Source of the DNA: DAOVRD01 sp964605915 | Lineage (GTDB): Bacteria; Planctomycetota; Brocadiia; SM23-32 | Length of the DNA: 9,825 nt | Assembly: GCA_964605915.1 (NCBI GenBank) | Contig: CAZSET010000151.1 | Span: 1 to 9,825 of the forward strand | Direction: 5' to 3' | Part shown: piece by piece, positions 1-6,559 of the stretch | Position numbering within the stretch: the first letter of the stretch is position 1 | Layout of the letters: each line of letters starts with the position of its first letter | Translations under genes and position numbers: made by a program | Notes under the pieces: model-generated | The model's database searches: none | What the model was told of the DNA's origin: nothing | Seen by the model: the letters and a program-made list of their open reading frames with translations, nothing else

Positions 1-1
1 C

Positions 2-502
2 ACCATTCAGAAGGTGCGGGGGCAGATAGACGGGCTGACGGTCGGCTTCGTGGGAGACTTGAAGTACGGCCGAACGGTCCATTCCCTGGCTACCGCGCTG
101 AGCAGGTTCGAGTGTCGACAGGTCTTCGTCTCGCCGCCGGCGCTGGCCGTCCCTGCCGATCTTCTGGCGGAGCTCGATGTAGCCGGCGTGCAGTACGAGC
201 AGTCCGAAGACCTTCCCGCCCTCCTGCCTGCGCTCGACATCCTTTACTGCACGCGCATTCAGCAGGAGCGCTTCGCGGACAGCATGGAGTACCAACGCGT
301 GAAGGGGGCGTATCGGATCGGCCGTGCGCTGCTGGAGCGATGCGGGGTGAAAGACGAGCTGCGCATCATGCATCCGCTGCCGCGCGTGGACGAGCTTTCC
401 CCGGACGTGGACGAAACGCCCTACGCCGTCTACTTCGAACAGGCCAGGAACGGCGTGCCCGTTCGGCAGGCGCTGCTGGCCATGGTGCTGGGAAAGGCAT
501 GA
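2..502 (+). CDS. pyrB: Aspartate carbamoyltransferase catalytic subunit, C-terminal part (5' end outside window)
   Basis: This enzyme condenses carbamoyl phosphate with L-aspartate to N-carbamoyl-L-aspartate, the committed step of pyrimidine synthesis, in the cytoplasm. The visible 166 residues are the aspartate-binding half; roughly the first 140 residues lie upstream of the window. Seen in the fragment (numbered from its first codon at position 2): KYGRTVHS at 21-28, TRIQ at 84-87 with the Arg and Gln that bind aspartate in the E. coli enzyme, and HPLPRVDE at 124-131, all family signatures. The reading frame is open from the window edge, so the GTG at 14 is not a start. The TGA stop overlaps the ATG of pyrI (ATGA at 499-502), which suggests translational coupling of catalytic and regulatory chains. 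No sign of damage. The assignment is firm from alignment by memory with E. coli PyrB. Confidence 0.97.
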   Translation, partial: TIQKVRGQIDGLTVGFVGDLKYGRTVHSLATALSRFECRQVFVSPPALAVPADLLAELDVAGVQYEQSEDLPALLPALDILYCTRIQQERFADSMEYQRVKGAYRIGRALLERCGVKDELRIMHPLPRVDELSPDVDETPYAVYFEQARNGVPVRQALLAMVLGKA

Positions 503-975
503 GCATGGCCGCTGAAGGAGCCAAGCGCGAGGAGATGAAGGTCACCGCCATACGTGACGGGACCGTCATCGATCACATCGAGAACGACGCAACGTTCAAG
601 GTGGCCGAGATCCTGCGCCTCGAGCAGGGCGAAGAGATGGTGCTGGTCGGCATGAACCTGCCCAGCGGCAAGGTCGGCAAGAAGGGTATCATCAAGATCG
701 AGAGCCGCGAGCTCACCCCGCAGGAAGTCAACAAGATCGCCCTCATCGCCCCACAGGCAACGCTGAACATCATCGAGGACTACCGCGTCGTCGAGAAGCG
801 CAAGGTCGAGTTGCCGAAAAGGGTGGACGGCATCGTCCGCTGCTTCAATCCCCAGTGCGTAACCAACCAGCAAGCGATCAGCACCAGCTTCGACGTCATC
901 GCGACCGATCCTCCCACGCTCCGGTGCCAGTACTGCGAGCGAGTCATGAGCGGCGCAGACATCATCTTGAAGTAG
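499..975 (+). CDS. pyrI: Aspartate carbamoyltransferase regulatory subunit
   Basis: PyrI dimers bind nucleotide effectors (CTP, ATP) and hold the catalytic trimers together in the allosteric holoenzyme. The 158-residue protein is close to the usual length of about 150. It shows GTVIDHI at 21-27, in the N-terminal allosteric domain, then NLPSGKVGKK at 53-62, APQATLN at 84-90, and a zinc ribbon with Cys115, Cys120, Cys143 and Cys146 (C-x4-C then C-x2-C), the site that contacts the catalytic chain. The ATG at 499 is chosen because it overlaps the pyrB stop and has a purine-rich GGGAAAGG just upstream. In-frame ATGs at 505 and 535 are possible; AGGAG directly abuts the one at 535, too close to act as its ribosome site. 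Separate pyrB and pyrI genes differ from the fused form known in Thermotoga and some spirochaetes. The identity is firm, the exact start less so. Confidence 0.96.
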   Translation: MSMAAEGAKREEMKVTAIRDGTVIDHIENDATFKVAEILRLEQGEEMVLVGMNLPSGKVGKKGIIKIESRELTPQEVNKIALIAPQATLNIIEDYRVVEKRKVELPKRVDGIVRCFNPQCVTNQQAISTSFDVIATDPPTLRCQYCERVMSGADIILK

Positions 976-1153
976 GTGTCCTTGCGCCACTCTCCGTCCT
1001 CGTCGTCGTCCTCGGATAGACTGGGCACGAGTTTCGGTGCGCCCGAGTTGGGGGGACGATGACGAGTAGGAGCAGGACCGGTAGGGGCACGGCGGGCCGT
1101 GCCCGGGACGTCGAGAGCACGAGAATCGGGCGGCCCGCCGGCCGGACACCCGG
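976..1153. other. Convergent intergenic spacer between pyrI and the mutase gene
   Basis: This 178-base spacer separates the 3' ends of two converging transcription units. It contains one perfect inverted repeat (1085-1104, listed separately) and a GC-rich stretch at 1126-1153 with short overlapping self-complementary words, for example GGCGG and CCGCC around one base. Neither strand shows a T-run after a hairpin, so no classical intrinsic terminator is visible. Short ORFs across it have no family resemblance and no ribosome site. Confidence 0.7.
1085..1104. repeat. Perfect 9-bp inverted repeat, possible dispersed palindrome or two-way terminator
   Basis: GGGCACGGC at 1085-1093 and GCCGTGCCC at 1096-1104 are exact reverse complements separated by two bases; folded as RNA this would give an 8-bp stem with a 4-base loop. 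It is preceded by GTAG. It sits between two converging genes, where a transcription stop or a mobile palindromic repeat is often found. No U-tract follows on either strand, so terminator function is inference. The word resembles GTAGGGGCACG-type palindromes that recur in intergenic DNA of some bacterial genomes; that cannot be tested here because only one copy is in the window. Confidence 0.55.
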
Positions 1154-2470
1154 TCAGTCAGGTATGGAGTCCAGGAAGGTCCTGCGTATCTCGGCCAGCC
1201 GCTCCGGGCTGTCACCTTCCACCCGAACGGTGACGGCCGGCTCGGTGACGCTCGCGCGGCACAGCGCCCATCCGCCCTCGAACTCCACCCGCACCCCGTC
1301 CGTGTGGTCCTGGGGATGATCGGCGAACGCCCGGCGCGCCTTCTCCACCACTGCCTCCGCGTCGCCCGCCGGGCAGGGAATGCGGATGTCCTCGCTGATG
1401 AAGTAGGGGGGTATGGTCGCCCGCAGCTCCGAGAGGCGCTTGCCCGACGCCGCGAGCAGTCCGGCAATGCGCAGCCCGGCGTAGATGCCGTCGTCGCCTC
1501 CCAGCTCCCGGAAGAAGAAATGCCCGCTGGCCTCGGCCCCCAGCGCCGCGTCCTCCTGCATCAGACGTCGCTTGATGAAGGAGTAGCCGGATCGCTCCAT
1601 GACGGGCCGGCCGCCCGCGCGCCGTATCTCCTGCGGCAGGATCCTGGTGCTCTTCAGGTCGTAGACGACGGCCGCTTTGGGTTCGCGCGTGAGGGTCTCT
1701 CGCGCGAGCAGGATCAGCGCTTCTTCGGCGGGAACGTAATCGCCGCGTTCGTCCAGGAACACGGTACGGTCCGCGTCACCGTCGAAGCAGACGCCGAGCC
1801 CCGCCCCTGCCCGGCGGACCGCTTCCCCGGCGGCGACCAGCGCGCCCGGCTCGGTCGGATTGGGCGACCGGTTGGGGAAGCGGCCGTCCGGCTCGCAGAA
1901 GAGCTCGTGAACTTCGCAGCCTGCCGCGCGGAACGCTTCAGGAGCCCACTCCGATGCCGAGCCGTTCCCCGCGTCGAGCAGGACGCGCATTCCGTGGCCC
2001 GTCCCCTCAAAGCGCCGGCCGAGCCAGTCCAGATAGCCCGCCTTGACGGGGGGCTCCGTGCGCCGGCCGCTGCCGGCTCGGAAGTCGGTTTCCTCCACGC
2101 GGCGGCGCACTCGCTCGACGTCTTCGGGCATGGTCGGCTCCTGCCCGAGCGCGAACTTGATGCCGTTGTACCGGGGCGGATTGTGCGACGCTGTGACGAT
2201 GGCCACTCCCCGCGTGCCCAGCTCCTTGCCGGCCCAGTAGGCAACGGGGGTCGGCACGATCCCGACGTCCAGGACGTCTGCTCCCGTTGCGAGAAGGCCA
2301 CGGCTAACGGCGTCTCTGAGGCAAGGCGTGCTTGGCCTGACATCGCCTCCGAGCACGCAGTTGCCGCCGGCCAGTTCGGAACCGATCGCGCGCCCGATGG
2401 CCTCGGCCGTGGATTGGTCCAACTCGTCCGGATAGACGCCGCGTATGTCACACGCCTTAAAGATGCTCAT
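1154..2470 (-). CDS. Phosphomannomutase/phosphoglucomutase (alpha-D-phosphohexomutase family)
   Basis: Members of this family move phosphate between C6 and C1 of hexoses through a phosphoserine and a bisphosphorylated intermediate, linking glycolysis to GDP-mannose or UDP-glucose. All four active-site elements are visible in the 438 residues: the phosphoserine loop TASHNP at 93-98 (Ser95), the magnesium loop DGDADR at 230-235, the sugar-binding loop EASGH at 313-317, and the phosphate-binding loop RASVTEP at 405-411. The N-terminus FKACDIRGVYPDEL at 4-17 is typical of bacterial ManB/AlgC-type enzymes, fixing the start. Length is near the usual 450. It is the last gene of the minus-strand unit, 34 bp after the glycosidase-like gene, with no strong ribosome site. 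Choice between mannose, glucose and glucosamine phosphates cannot be made; the EASGH loop is compatible with a dual-specificity PMM/PGM. Confidence 0.93.
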   Translation of the reverse strand: MSIFKACDIRGVYPDELDQSTAEAIGRAIGSELAGGNCVLGGDVRPSTPCLRDAVSRGLLATGADVLDVGIVPTPVAYWAGKELGTRGVAIVTASHNPPRYNGIKFALGQEPTMPEDVERVRRRVEETDFRAGSGRRTEPPVKAGYLDWLGRRFEGTGHGMRVLLDAGNGSASEWAPEAFRAAGCEVHELFCEPDGRFPNRSPNPTEPGALVAAGEAVRRAGAGLGVCFDGDADRTVFLDERGDYVPAEEALILLARETLTREPKAAVVYDLKSTRILPQEIRRAGGRPVMERSGYSFIKRRLMQEDAALGAEASGHFFFRELGGDDGIYAGLRIAGLLAASGKRLSELRATIPPYFISEDIRIPCPAGDAEAVVEKARRAFADHPQDHTDGVRVEFEGGWALCRASVTEPAVTVRVEGDSPERLAEIRRTFLDSIPD

Positions 2471-2504
2471 GGGCTCTGCGGCCGGTCTTGTGCCGGCGGT
2501 GCGT

Positions 2505-4073
2505 CTATGGCTGGCTGGCGTTGCCGGAGCTGTCCACGGCGACCACCTTGTACTGGCACTCCCCCGGCGGCTGCCGGTCGGCGAAGTCCATGGCGACCGT
2601 CGTGCCGATCTGGTTGGCAGCGTTCGGCGTGAAGGCCGGCTCCGCCGAACGGTGGATCCTGTAGTAGCAGAGGTCCGGCTCGGGGTTCGCCCGCCACGTG
2701 AGCAGGTTGCCGCCCTCAGCGTCTGCCGCGACCTTCAGCGCTCGGACGCGGGAGGGCGCCTGCTCGTGATAGGCGGTGGTGTAGACGGCGAGCGTCCCCG
2801 CAGGCAGCTCGTCGCGGAGCCGGCCGTCTTCGAGCGACAGCCTGGCTTCAGGCTGCTGAAGGTCGCCGAATCGATGGAAGGGCACGGCCTGCGGATCGTA
2901 GACGTACTTGCGGAATGGCGCCTCCGGGGCGCCGTCGTTGATGACGAGATCGATACCGACGTCCTCTTGTCGCCTGCTGAGCGCGGCAATCGACCATGTG
3001 CCGCCCTCGTGGTGCCGAACCGCTGCTGCGCGGACAAGCGGATCGCCCGTATCCACGCCGAAGACGGTGGCCGGGCCGCGGAAGAACCGGGTCAGCAGGC
3101 CGTACGCGTAGTAATGCGCGCGCGTTGAGTAGTCGTTGCCGATCCACCTGAACGTGCCCCACTTGTTGACGTAGTCGGGGCGATACTCGTCGGGGTAGTC
3201 CGTGAACGTCCAGTTACCGAGGGCGTAGATGCCCGCGTTGAGGGCGGCGATGACGGCCTCCGCCATTTGAATGCCGACCATGGGTTCCTGCGGCGTGCCG
3301 AAGTAGATGCATACGTCCATCTTCACGCCGTCCCTGACGCTTCCGTCCTGCTTGCAGCCGAACTCGCCGAGGATGAAGTCCTTGCCCCGGCTTCGGGCGA
3401 TTCCGGAGCCCCACTTCAGCTTCGACAGGAACCACGGGTAGAACTCCGTATCCTCCAGGGCGAAGCTGTTGACATAGTGGTGCCCCCCGTAGATGCCGGT
3501 GACGTCGTCCATGTGTTGGGCGGCCCACTCGATGGTGTCCCAGTGCTCGATGGGCGAGGCGTCGGAGGCCAGAAGCTGGACGTCCAGCTTCCGTGCCTCG
3601 AGCTCATCGAACAGGCATCGGTGGTAGTCCCGGAACTTCGGCATGTCGTCCAGCATGTCGGCCCACCCGTGCAGGGACAGCTCGTTCGTCATGCAGTAAT
3701 GCCTGACGTTGGTGGCGCCGCGCTCTCGAACCAGGTATTCGAGCTGGTCGACGATGCGCTTCGCGTACGCGACACGCGCGGGACCCTTCGGGACATCCTC
3801 CGGGTCCCACGTGGCCAGGTAAACCTCCGTTCCGGTCCGCTTCATCCTCAGCAGGTGCTCGGCCAGCGTGTCCAGCCCCTCCCGGCCGGCGTGCTGCACG
3901 TGCGTCAGCCGGGCGAACGACGGGCTCAGTTCGCGCCAGCGCTTGGCGATGACCTGCTCGAAGTGCTCCCTGCCGACCTCGTGCAGATGATGGGAGACGT
4001 GGAACCCGACGCCTGCGAACCGGGGCTGCACGACGTCCGCCGTTCGCACCGTTACCTTGCATGCGTGGCTCAT
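2505..4073 (-). CDS. Clan GH-A-like glycoside hydrolase with C-terminal FN3-like domain, no signal peptide
   Basis: The 522-residue protein looks like a retaining glycosidase with a (beta/alpha)8 barrel at about 15-335, a beta-rich region at about 336-437 and a fibronectin-III-like domain at about 438-521. Two glutamates are placed as in clan GH-A enzymes: TNE at 129-131 (Glu131, candidate acid/base on strand 4) and LGEFG at 235-239 (Glu237, candidate nucleophile on strand 7). HHYVN at 198-202 and GNWTF at 286-290 are other barrel-edge motifs. I cannot place it in a numbered GH family; GH39- or GH5-like are guesses. The N-terminus (MSHACKVTVR) has no hydrophobic stretch, so it should act in the cytoplasm, unusual for a glycosidase with an FN3-like tail. 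An upstream alternative start is unlikely, since only 37 bp separate it from the aminotransferase stop. Neighbours suggest a role in sugar or glycoside metabolism. Substrate is unknown. Confidence 0.75.
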   Translation of the reverse strand: MSHACKVTVRTADVVQPRFAGVGFHVSHHLHEVGREHFEQVIAKRWRELSPSFARLTHVQHAGREGLDTLAEHLLRMKRTGTEVYLATWDPEDVPKGPARVAYAKRIVDQLEYLVRERGATNVRHYCMTNELSLHGWADMLDDMPKFRDYHRCLFDELEARKLDVQLLASDASPIEHWDTIEWAAQHMDDVTGIYGGHHYVNSFALEDTEFYPWFLSKLKWGSGIARSRGKDFILGEFGCKQDGSVRDGVKMDVCIYFGTPQEPMVGIQMAEAVIAALNAGIYALGNWTFTDYPDEYRPDYVNKWGTFRWIGNDYSTRAHYYAYGLLTRFFRGPATVFGVDTGDPLVRAAAVRHHEGGTWSIAALSRRQEDVGIDLVINDGAPEAPFRKYVYDPQAVPFHRFGDLQQPEARLSLEDGRLRDELPAGTLAVYTTAYHEQAPSRVRALKVAADAEGGNLLTWRANPEPDLCYYRIHRSAEPAFTPNAANQIGTTVAMDFADRQPPGECQYKVVAVDSSGNASQP

Positions 4074-4110
4074 GTGCGGTCGCCCTGCGGCCCGGGCCGG
4101 GACCGGTCGC

Positions 4111-5358
4111 TCATCGCAGGTAGGCGGCCTCCACCTTCTTCAGCGCCGCCACGATGTCGTCGACCTCCTGCGGCCCGTAGTTCTCATGGAAGTTGATGCA
4201 GAAGCTGTGGCCCAGGATATCCATGGCGTTCTCGGTGTGGCTCTGGGGCTCGCGCGGGCCGGCGTAATCGGGGGAGTCCCACGGGAAGCCGCTGTTGCCG
4301 AAGACGGCCTTGTTCCTGAACCAGGGGAACGTGCACGGGAGGGTCGGATAGCCGCTGAGGTTCGAAATCCCTTCGGCGGCCAGGGCTCGCTGGAACGTCA
4401 CCGTGTCCACGCGGAGCGCATCCAGATCCAGCGTGACGCGCAGGTACCAGTAGCTGCACTCGCTTCCTGGCACCTGCCATCCGACCGAGACGGCAGGGCT
4501 GTCCTTCAGGCCCTCCTTCACTGCTTCGCCGGCCCTGTGCCGGTTGCCGATCATCTGTGGCAGCCTCTTGATCTGGACGCTTCCGATGGCGGAGCTGAGC
4601 TCGTTGAGGTTGCAGTTCAGGCCCGCAACGACGTTGCCCGGAGCGTCCAGGTTGAAAGGCTTGCCGCGGTCGGCGAACCGCCGGCCCCGCCAGTGCAGGT
4701 CCTCGTTCCGGGTGTAGACGACGCCGCCCTGACCGCCGGTCGAGAAGTGCTTGCCGAACATCGTGGAGAAGGCGGCGATGTCCCCCATCGTGCCCACGCC
4801 GCGCCCCTTGTACTTCGCTCCGTGGGACTGGGCGCAGTCCTCGACCACGTAGAGGTCGTGCTTCCGGGCCAGCTCCAGGACGGGATCCATGTCGACCGGC
4901 TCGCCGACGATGTGGGCAACGATGATCGCGCGCGTCCGCTCCGTAATGAGCGGCTCGATCTGCTCGGCGGACGTGTTGTAGCTCCTGGGATCGCAGTCGG
5001 CCACGACGGGAACGCACCCGAGAAGCGCCACGGGCATGATGCCGCCGGGGTCGGTGCAGGCCGGGCAGATGACCTCCGAGAGCGCATCGAGCTGAAGAGC
5101 CCCCAGCGCACAGTAGACGGCGTTGCTGCCGGAGTTGACGCCGTCGGCGAAGCCGCCGCCCATGAAGTCCACGAAGTCCTTCTCGTACTGGCGCTCGTAA
5201 GGGCCGCTGTAGCCGAACGCCGTCCCCTCCGCGATGGCTTCGTCGAAGACCTTGACGACGGCCTCCTTCTCCTGCTCGGTCATCAGCCCCCGGGGGGGGA
5301 TTGGCTGGGTTCGGACCGGCTTACCTCCGTCGACTGCCAGCTTTGCTTCGGTGCTCAT
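4111..5358 (-). CDS. DegT/DnrJ/EryC1/StrS-family PLP aminotransferase
   Basis: Enzymes of this family transfer an amino group, usually from glutamate or glutamine, to keto-sugars, keto-cyclitols or related rings. The 415-residue protein has the fold-type I landmarks: SGSNA at 76-80 for the cofactor phosphate, VVEDCAQSHGA at 171-181 (Asp174 to the pyridine nitrogen, Gln177 near the ring), and FGKHFSTGGQGG at 201-212 with Lys203 as the Schiff-base lysine. The N-terminal LAVDGGKPVR at 7-16 is shared with the cyclitol and AHBA-synthase-like branch. The start is fixed by AAGGAGG six bases upstream. The gene lies 26 bp after the amidohydrolase and 37 bp before the glycosidase-like gene. Many homologues in environmental genomes occur in sugar-utilisation clusters with unknown substrates, so no specific product is named. 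The family call is firm; the reaction is not. Confidence 0.9.
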   Translation of the reverse strand: MSTEAKLAVDGGKPVRTQPIPPRGLMTEQEKEAVVKVFDEAIAEGTAFGYSGPYERQYEKDFVDFMGGGFADGVNSGSNAVYCALGALQLDALSEVICPACTDPGGIMPVALLGCVPVVADCDPRSYNTSAEQIEPLITERTRAIIVAHIVGEPVDMDPVLELARKHDLYVVEDCAQSHGAKYKGRGVGTMGDIAAFSTMFGKHFSTGGQGGVVYTRNEDLHWRGRRFADRGKPFNLDAPGNVVAGLNCNLNELSSAIGSVQIKRLPQMIGNRHRAGEAVKEGLKDSPAVSVGWQVPGSECSYWYLRVTLDLDALRVDTVTFQRALAAEGISNLSGYPTLPCTFPWFRNKAVFGNSGFPWDSPDYAGPREPQSHTENAMDILGHSFCINFHENYGPQEVDDIVAALKKVEAAYLR

Positions 5359-5364
5359 TCGGCG

Positions 5365-5371
5365 CCTCCTT
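5365..5371 (-). promoter_or_regulatory. Strong Shine-Dalgarno site for the aminotransferase
   Basis: The minus strand reads AAGGAGG six bases before the ATG at 5358, close to the ideal anti-16S complement. It is the best ribosome site in the window and stands out because the two genes downstream in the same unit lack a clear one. The aminotransferase may therefore be made in excess of them. Confidence 0.85.
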
Positions 5372-5384
5372 CCGTGTGTGCGTT

Positions 5385-6281
5385 TCAGACGACCTTGCCC
5401 GCATCGGCGACGAGCCGTTCGGCGTTGCCGTGCATGATCTTGCCCATGACCTCCTCGTTCAGATCGAGCTTCTCCAGAAGGTCCATCTGCGCCCGGCCGA
5501 AAGCGTCCCGGCCCAGCGCCGCGCGGTCCTGGAACTCAATCAGGAACTCGCGGGTGAAGTCCAGGTCGCGGTTCAGGGCCGTCATGGCGCTGCCGGCCGA
5601 GAGGTCGCAGTTCAGGTTGTCGTACTTGCGCAGCAGGTCGAGCAAGCGCCCGCCGGGCGTGACCGGACCGGTGGAGTAGCGCTCCGGGTCTTCGGCGGCG
5701 TCGCCGCTTATCTCCCGCCAGAAGCCCGGCGCGTGCCCGAGGAACTGCGTGTCGGGACAGAGCCGGCACATGTTCTCCACCACAGATATGTCGCCCCCGT
5801 ACCAGAAGGGCCACGACTCGGGCGACTCGGACTCCTCCTTCAGCGTGTACTCCGGGCACTCCAGGTGGAACACGACCGGCAGGCCCAGCTCGCCGCAGTA
5901 GCGAAACATCGCTATGGCGTCGGGCTCGTCGTATCGCATGCGGCACTTCAGCTCGCCGTAGACCCGGATGCCGTGCATCTGGACGGCCTGGTAGAGCCTC
6001 GCGCGGGCGCGCTGCTCGCGCGGGTCCGGCGCCCACCCGCCGATGAAGCGGTCGGGGTACTTCTTCAAGCCGTCAACGATCATCCACAGCGGCACGGCCA
6101 CGTCCCGCGGGTCCATCACCTTGTAGTAGTAGGGCTCCACGTCGTATTCGACCTGCGGGATCTCCCACGACAGGAGCCAGGCCTTCTCGATGCCGTGCTC
6201 GTCCATGTTCCTGACCAGGCCGTCTGTGTCCACGCCCACCCAGTTTGGGTGGTTGTGCGCGTCTATGATCCGCTGTGCCAT
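5385..6281 (-). CDS. Amidohydrolase-2 family metal-dependent hydrolase (TIM barrel)
   Basis: The 298-residue protein belongs to the amidohydrolase superfamily (PF04909-like), which includes decarboxylases and lactone hydrolases as well as amidases. Visible metal and active-site candidates are the N-terminal HxH (His9, His11 in IDAHNHP), His139 in VVFHLECP, His183 in LGHAPGFW, and Asp259 in LGRDAF, the position of the catalytic aspartate at the end of the last strand. KIMHGNAERL at 281-290 is the typical C-terminal signature. The start at MAQRIIDAHNH is supported by the usual distance to HxH and by AGGGAG ten bases upstream. It is the first gene of the minus-strand unit and directly follows the promoter and leader. 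No signal peptide, so cytoplasmic. With a sugar aminotransferase next to it, hydrolysis of a sugar lactone or a deaminated ring is possible but only a guess. Confidence 0.87.
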   Translation of the reverse strand: MAQRIIDAHNHPNWVGVDTDGLVRNMDEHGIEKAWLLSWEIPQVEYDVEPYYYKVMDPRDVAVPLWMIVDGLKKYPDRFIGGWAPDPREQRARARLYQAVQMHGIRVYGELKCRMRYDEPDAIAMFRYCGELGLPVVFHLECPEYTLKEESESPESWPFWYGGDISVVENMCRLCPDTQFLGHAPGFWREISGDAAEDPERYSTGPVTPGGRLLDLLRKYDNLNCDLSAGSAMTALNRDLDFTREFLIEFQDRAALGRDAFGRAQMDLLEKLDLNEEVMGKIMHGNAERLVADAGKVV

Positions 6282-6291
6282 GGATGTGTCG

Positions 6292-6297
6292 CTCCCT
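6292..6297 (-). promoter_or_regulatory. Ribosome binding site for the amidohydrolase
   Basis: The minus strand reads AGGGAG ten bases before the ATG at 6281. Spacing is slightly long but usable, and it supports this start over the out-of-frame ATG at 6309. Confidence 0.55.
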
Positions 6298-6326
6298 AAC
6301 GGTAACCACGTTGTGCCCCGGTGCCT

Positions 6327-6350
6327 GCTGCCGACGGAGCCGGCGGCAGC
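6327..6350 (-). promoter_or_regulatory. Leader hairpin in the 5' UTR of the minus-strand unit
   Basis: GCTGCCG (6327-6333) and CGGCAGC (6344-6350) form a 7-bp stem; after one A/G mismatch a further CGG/CCG could pair around a tight apex. With transcription starting near 6362, the hairpin would begin about a dozen bases from the 5' end of the mRNA. Hairpins there often protect mRNA from decay; an attenuator is less likely because no T-run follows. Function is inference. Confidence 0.4.
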
Positions 6351-6368
6351 GATGAGGGCATGGGCAGG

Positions 6369-6397
6369 AATCTAGGCATTGGCGGCCCGCTTGTCAA
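6369..6397 (-). promoter_or_regulatory. Sigma-70-like promoter for the minus-strand unit
   Basis: On the minus strand, TTGACA (6397-6392, perfect -35 consensus) is followed by a 17-base spacer and TAGATT (6374-6369, four of six matches to TATAAT). A start of transcription near 6362 would leave a leader of about 80 bases before the amidohydrolase. Position, spacing and -35 match are good for a GC-rich genome, where chance matches of this kind are uncommon. Confidence 0.7.
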
Positions 6398-6423
6398 GGA
6401 AGCGCCGCTCAACCCGCTCGAAA

Positions 6424-6433
6424 CGCCCGGGCG
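6424..6433. promoter_or_regulatory. 10-base perfect palindrome between the divergent promoters
   Basis: CGCCCGGGCG lies 26 bases from the -35 of the minus-strand promoter and 22 bases from the -35 of the plus-strand promoter. A dimeric regulator bound here could affect both units. It is short and made only of G and C in a G+C-rich genome, so chance is a real alternative. Confidence 0.25.
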
Positions 6434-6455
6434 GGACCGGTGGGGGCGCTTTTGG

Positions 6456-6484
6456 TTGCCAGCGTCAGGCTCGTGCGATACACT
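6456..6484 (+). promoter_or_regulatory. Sigma-70-like promoter for the epimerase unit
   Basis: TTGCCA (6456-6461, five of six matches to TTGACA) is followed by exactly 17 bases and TACACT (6479-6484, four of six). Transcription would start near 6491, about 70 bases before the TTG start at 6560. This placement excludes the far-upstream frame extension at 6440 as coding and supports the short form of the epimerase. Confidence 0.62.
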
Positions 6485-6547
6485 CCCTCGTCTGCGGCGG
6501 CCGCGCTCATGCGTCGGCCTCCGGGAAAAGCGATTGTATCGATTGGC

Positions 6548-6552
6548 GGGAG
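6548..6552 (+). promoter_or_regulatory. Ribosome binding site that decides the TTG start of the epimerase
   Basis: GGGAG lies seven bases before the TTG at 6560, an ideal distance. The in-frame ATG at 6509 has no comparable site upstream and would add 17 residues ahead of the Rossmann motif that the family does not have. Confidence 0.7.
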
Positions 6553-6559
6553 ACATCCA

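Larger units (their letters stand above)
6282..6559. promoter_or_regulatory. Divergent intergenic regulatory region
   Basis: This 278-base region separates the two divergent units and is the longest stretch without a gene. It holds a promoter facing each way, a leader hairpin on the minus-strand transcript, and a 10-base palindrome between the two -35 boxes, each listed separately. ORF extension of the epimerase into it (to 6509 or 6440) gives residues unlike the family and is not accepted. No riboswitch or small RNA was recognised. Confidence 0.75.

Noticed and set aside
535..537. ATG as the start of pyrI
   Set aside because: AGGAG touches the codon with no spacer, and the ATG overlapping the pyrB stop is a common coupled arrangement; it remains a weak alternative.
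1023..1044. Imperfect hairpin GGGCAC...GTGCGCCC after pyrI as an intrinsic terminator
   Set aside because: The stem needs a bulge, and the following bases are G-rich instead of T-rich, so there is no terminator signature.
430..1467. A 345-codon minus-strand frame across pyrB, pyrI and the spacer
   Set aside because: It is antisense to pyrBI and overlaps the mutase end; composition is Arg/Ser-rich shadow coding without family resemblance.
1304..2632. A 442-codon plus-strand frame opposite the mutase
   Set aside because: It is antisense to a gene with all four catalytic loops of the phosphohexomutase family, and has no signature of its own.
4057..5679. A 540-codon open frame on the plus strand opposite the aminotransferase and amidohydrolase
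   Set aside because: It lies antisense to two genes with full family signatures, spans their intergenic gap, has no recognisable motif, and long antisense frames are expected in G+C-rich DNA.
6509..6511. ATG as an upstream start for the epimerase
   Set aside because: It lacks a ribosome site and adds residues before the Rossmann strand that the family does not have; TTG at 6560 has GGGAG at good spacing.
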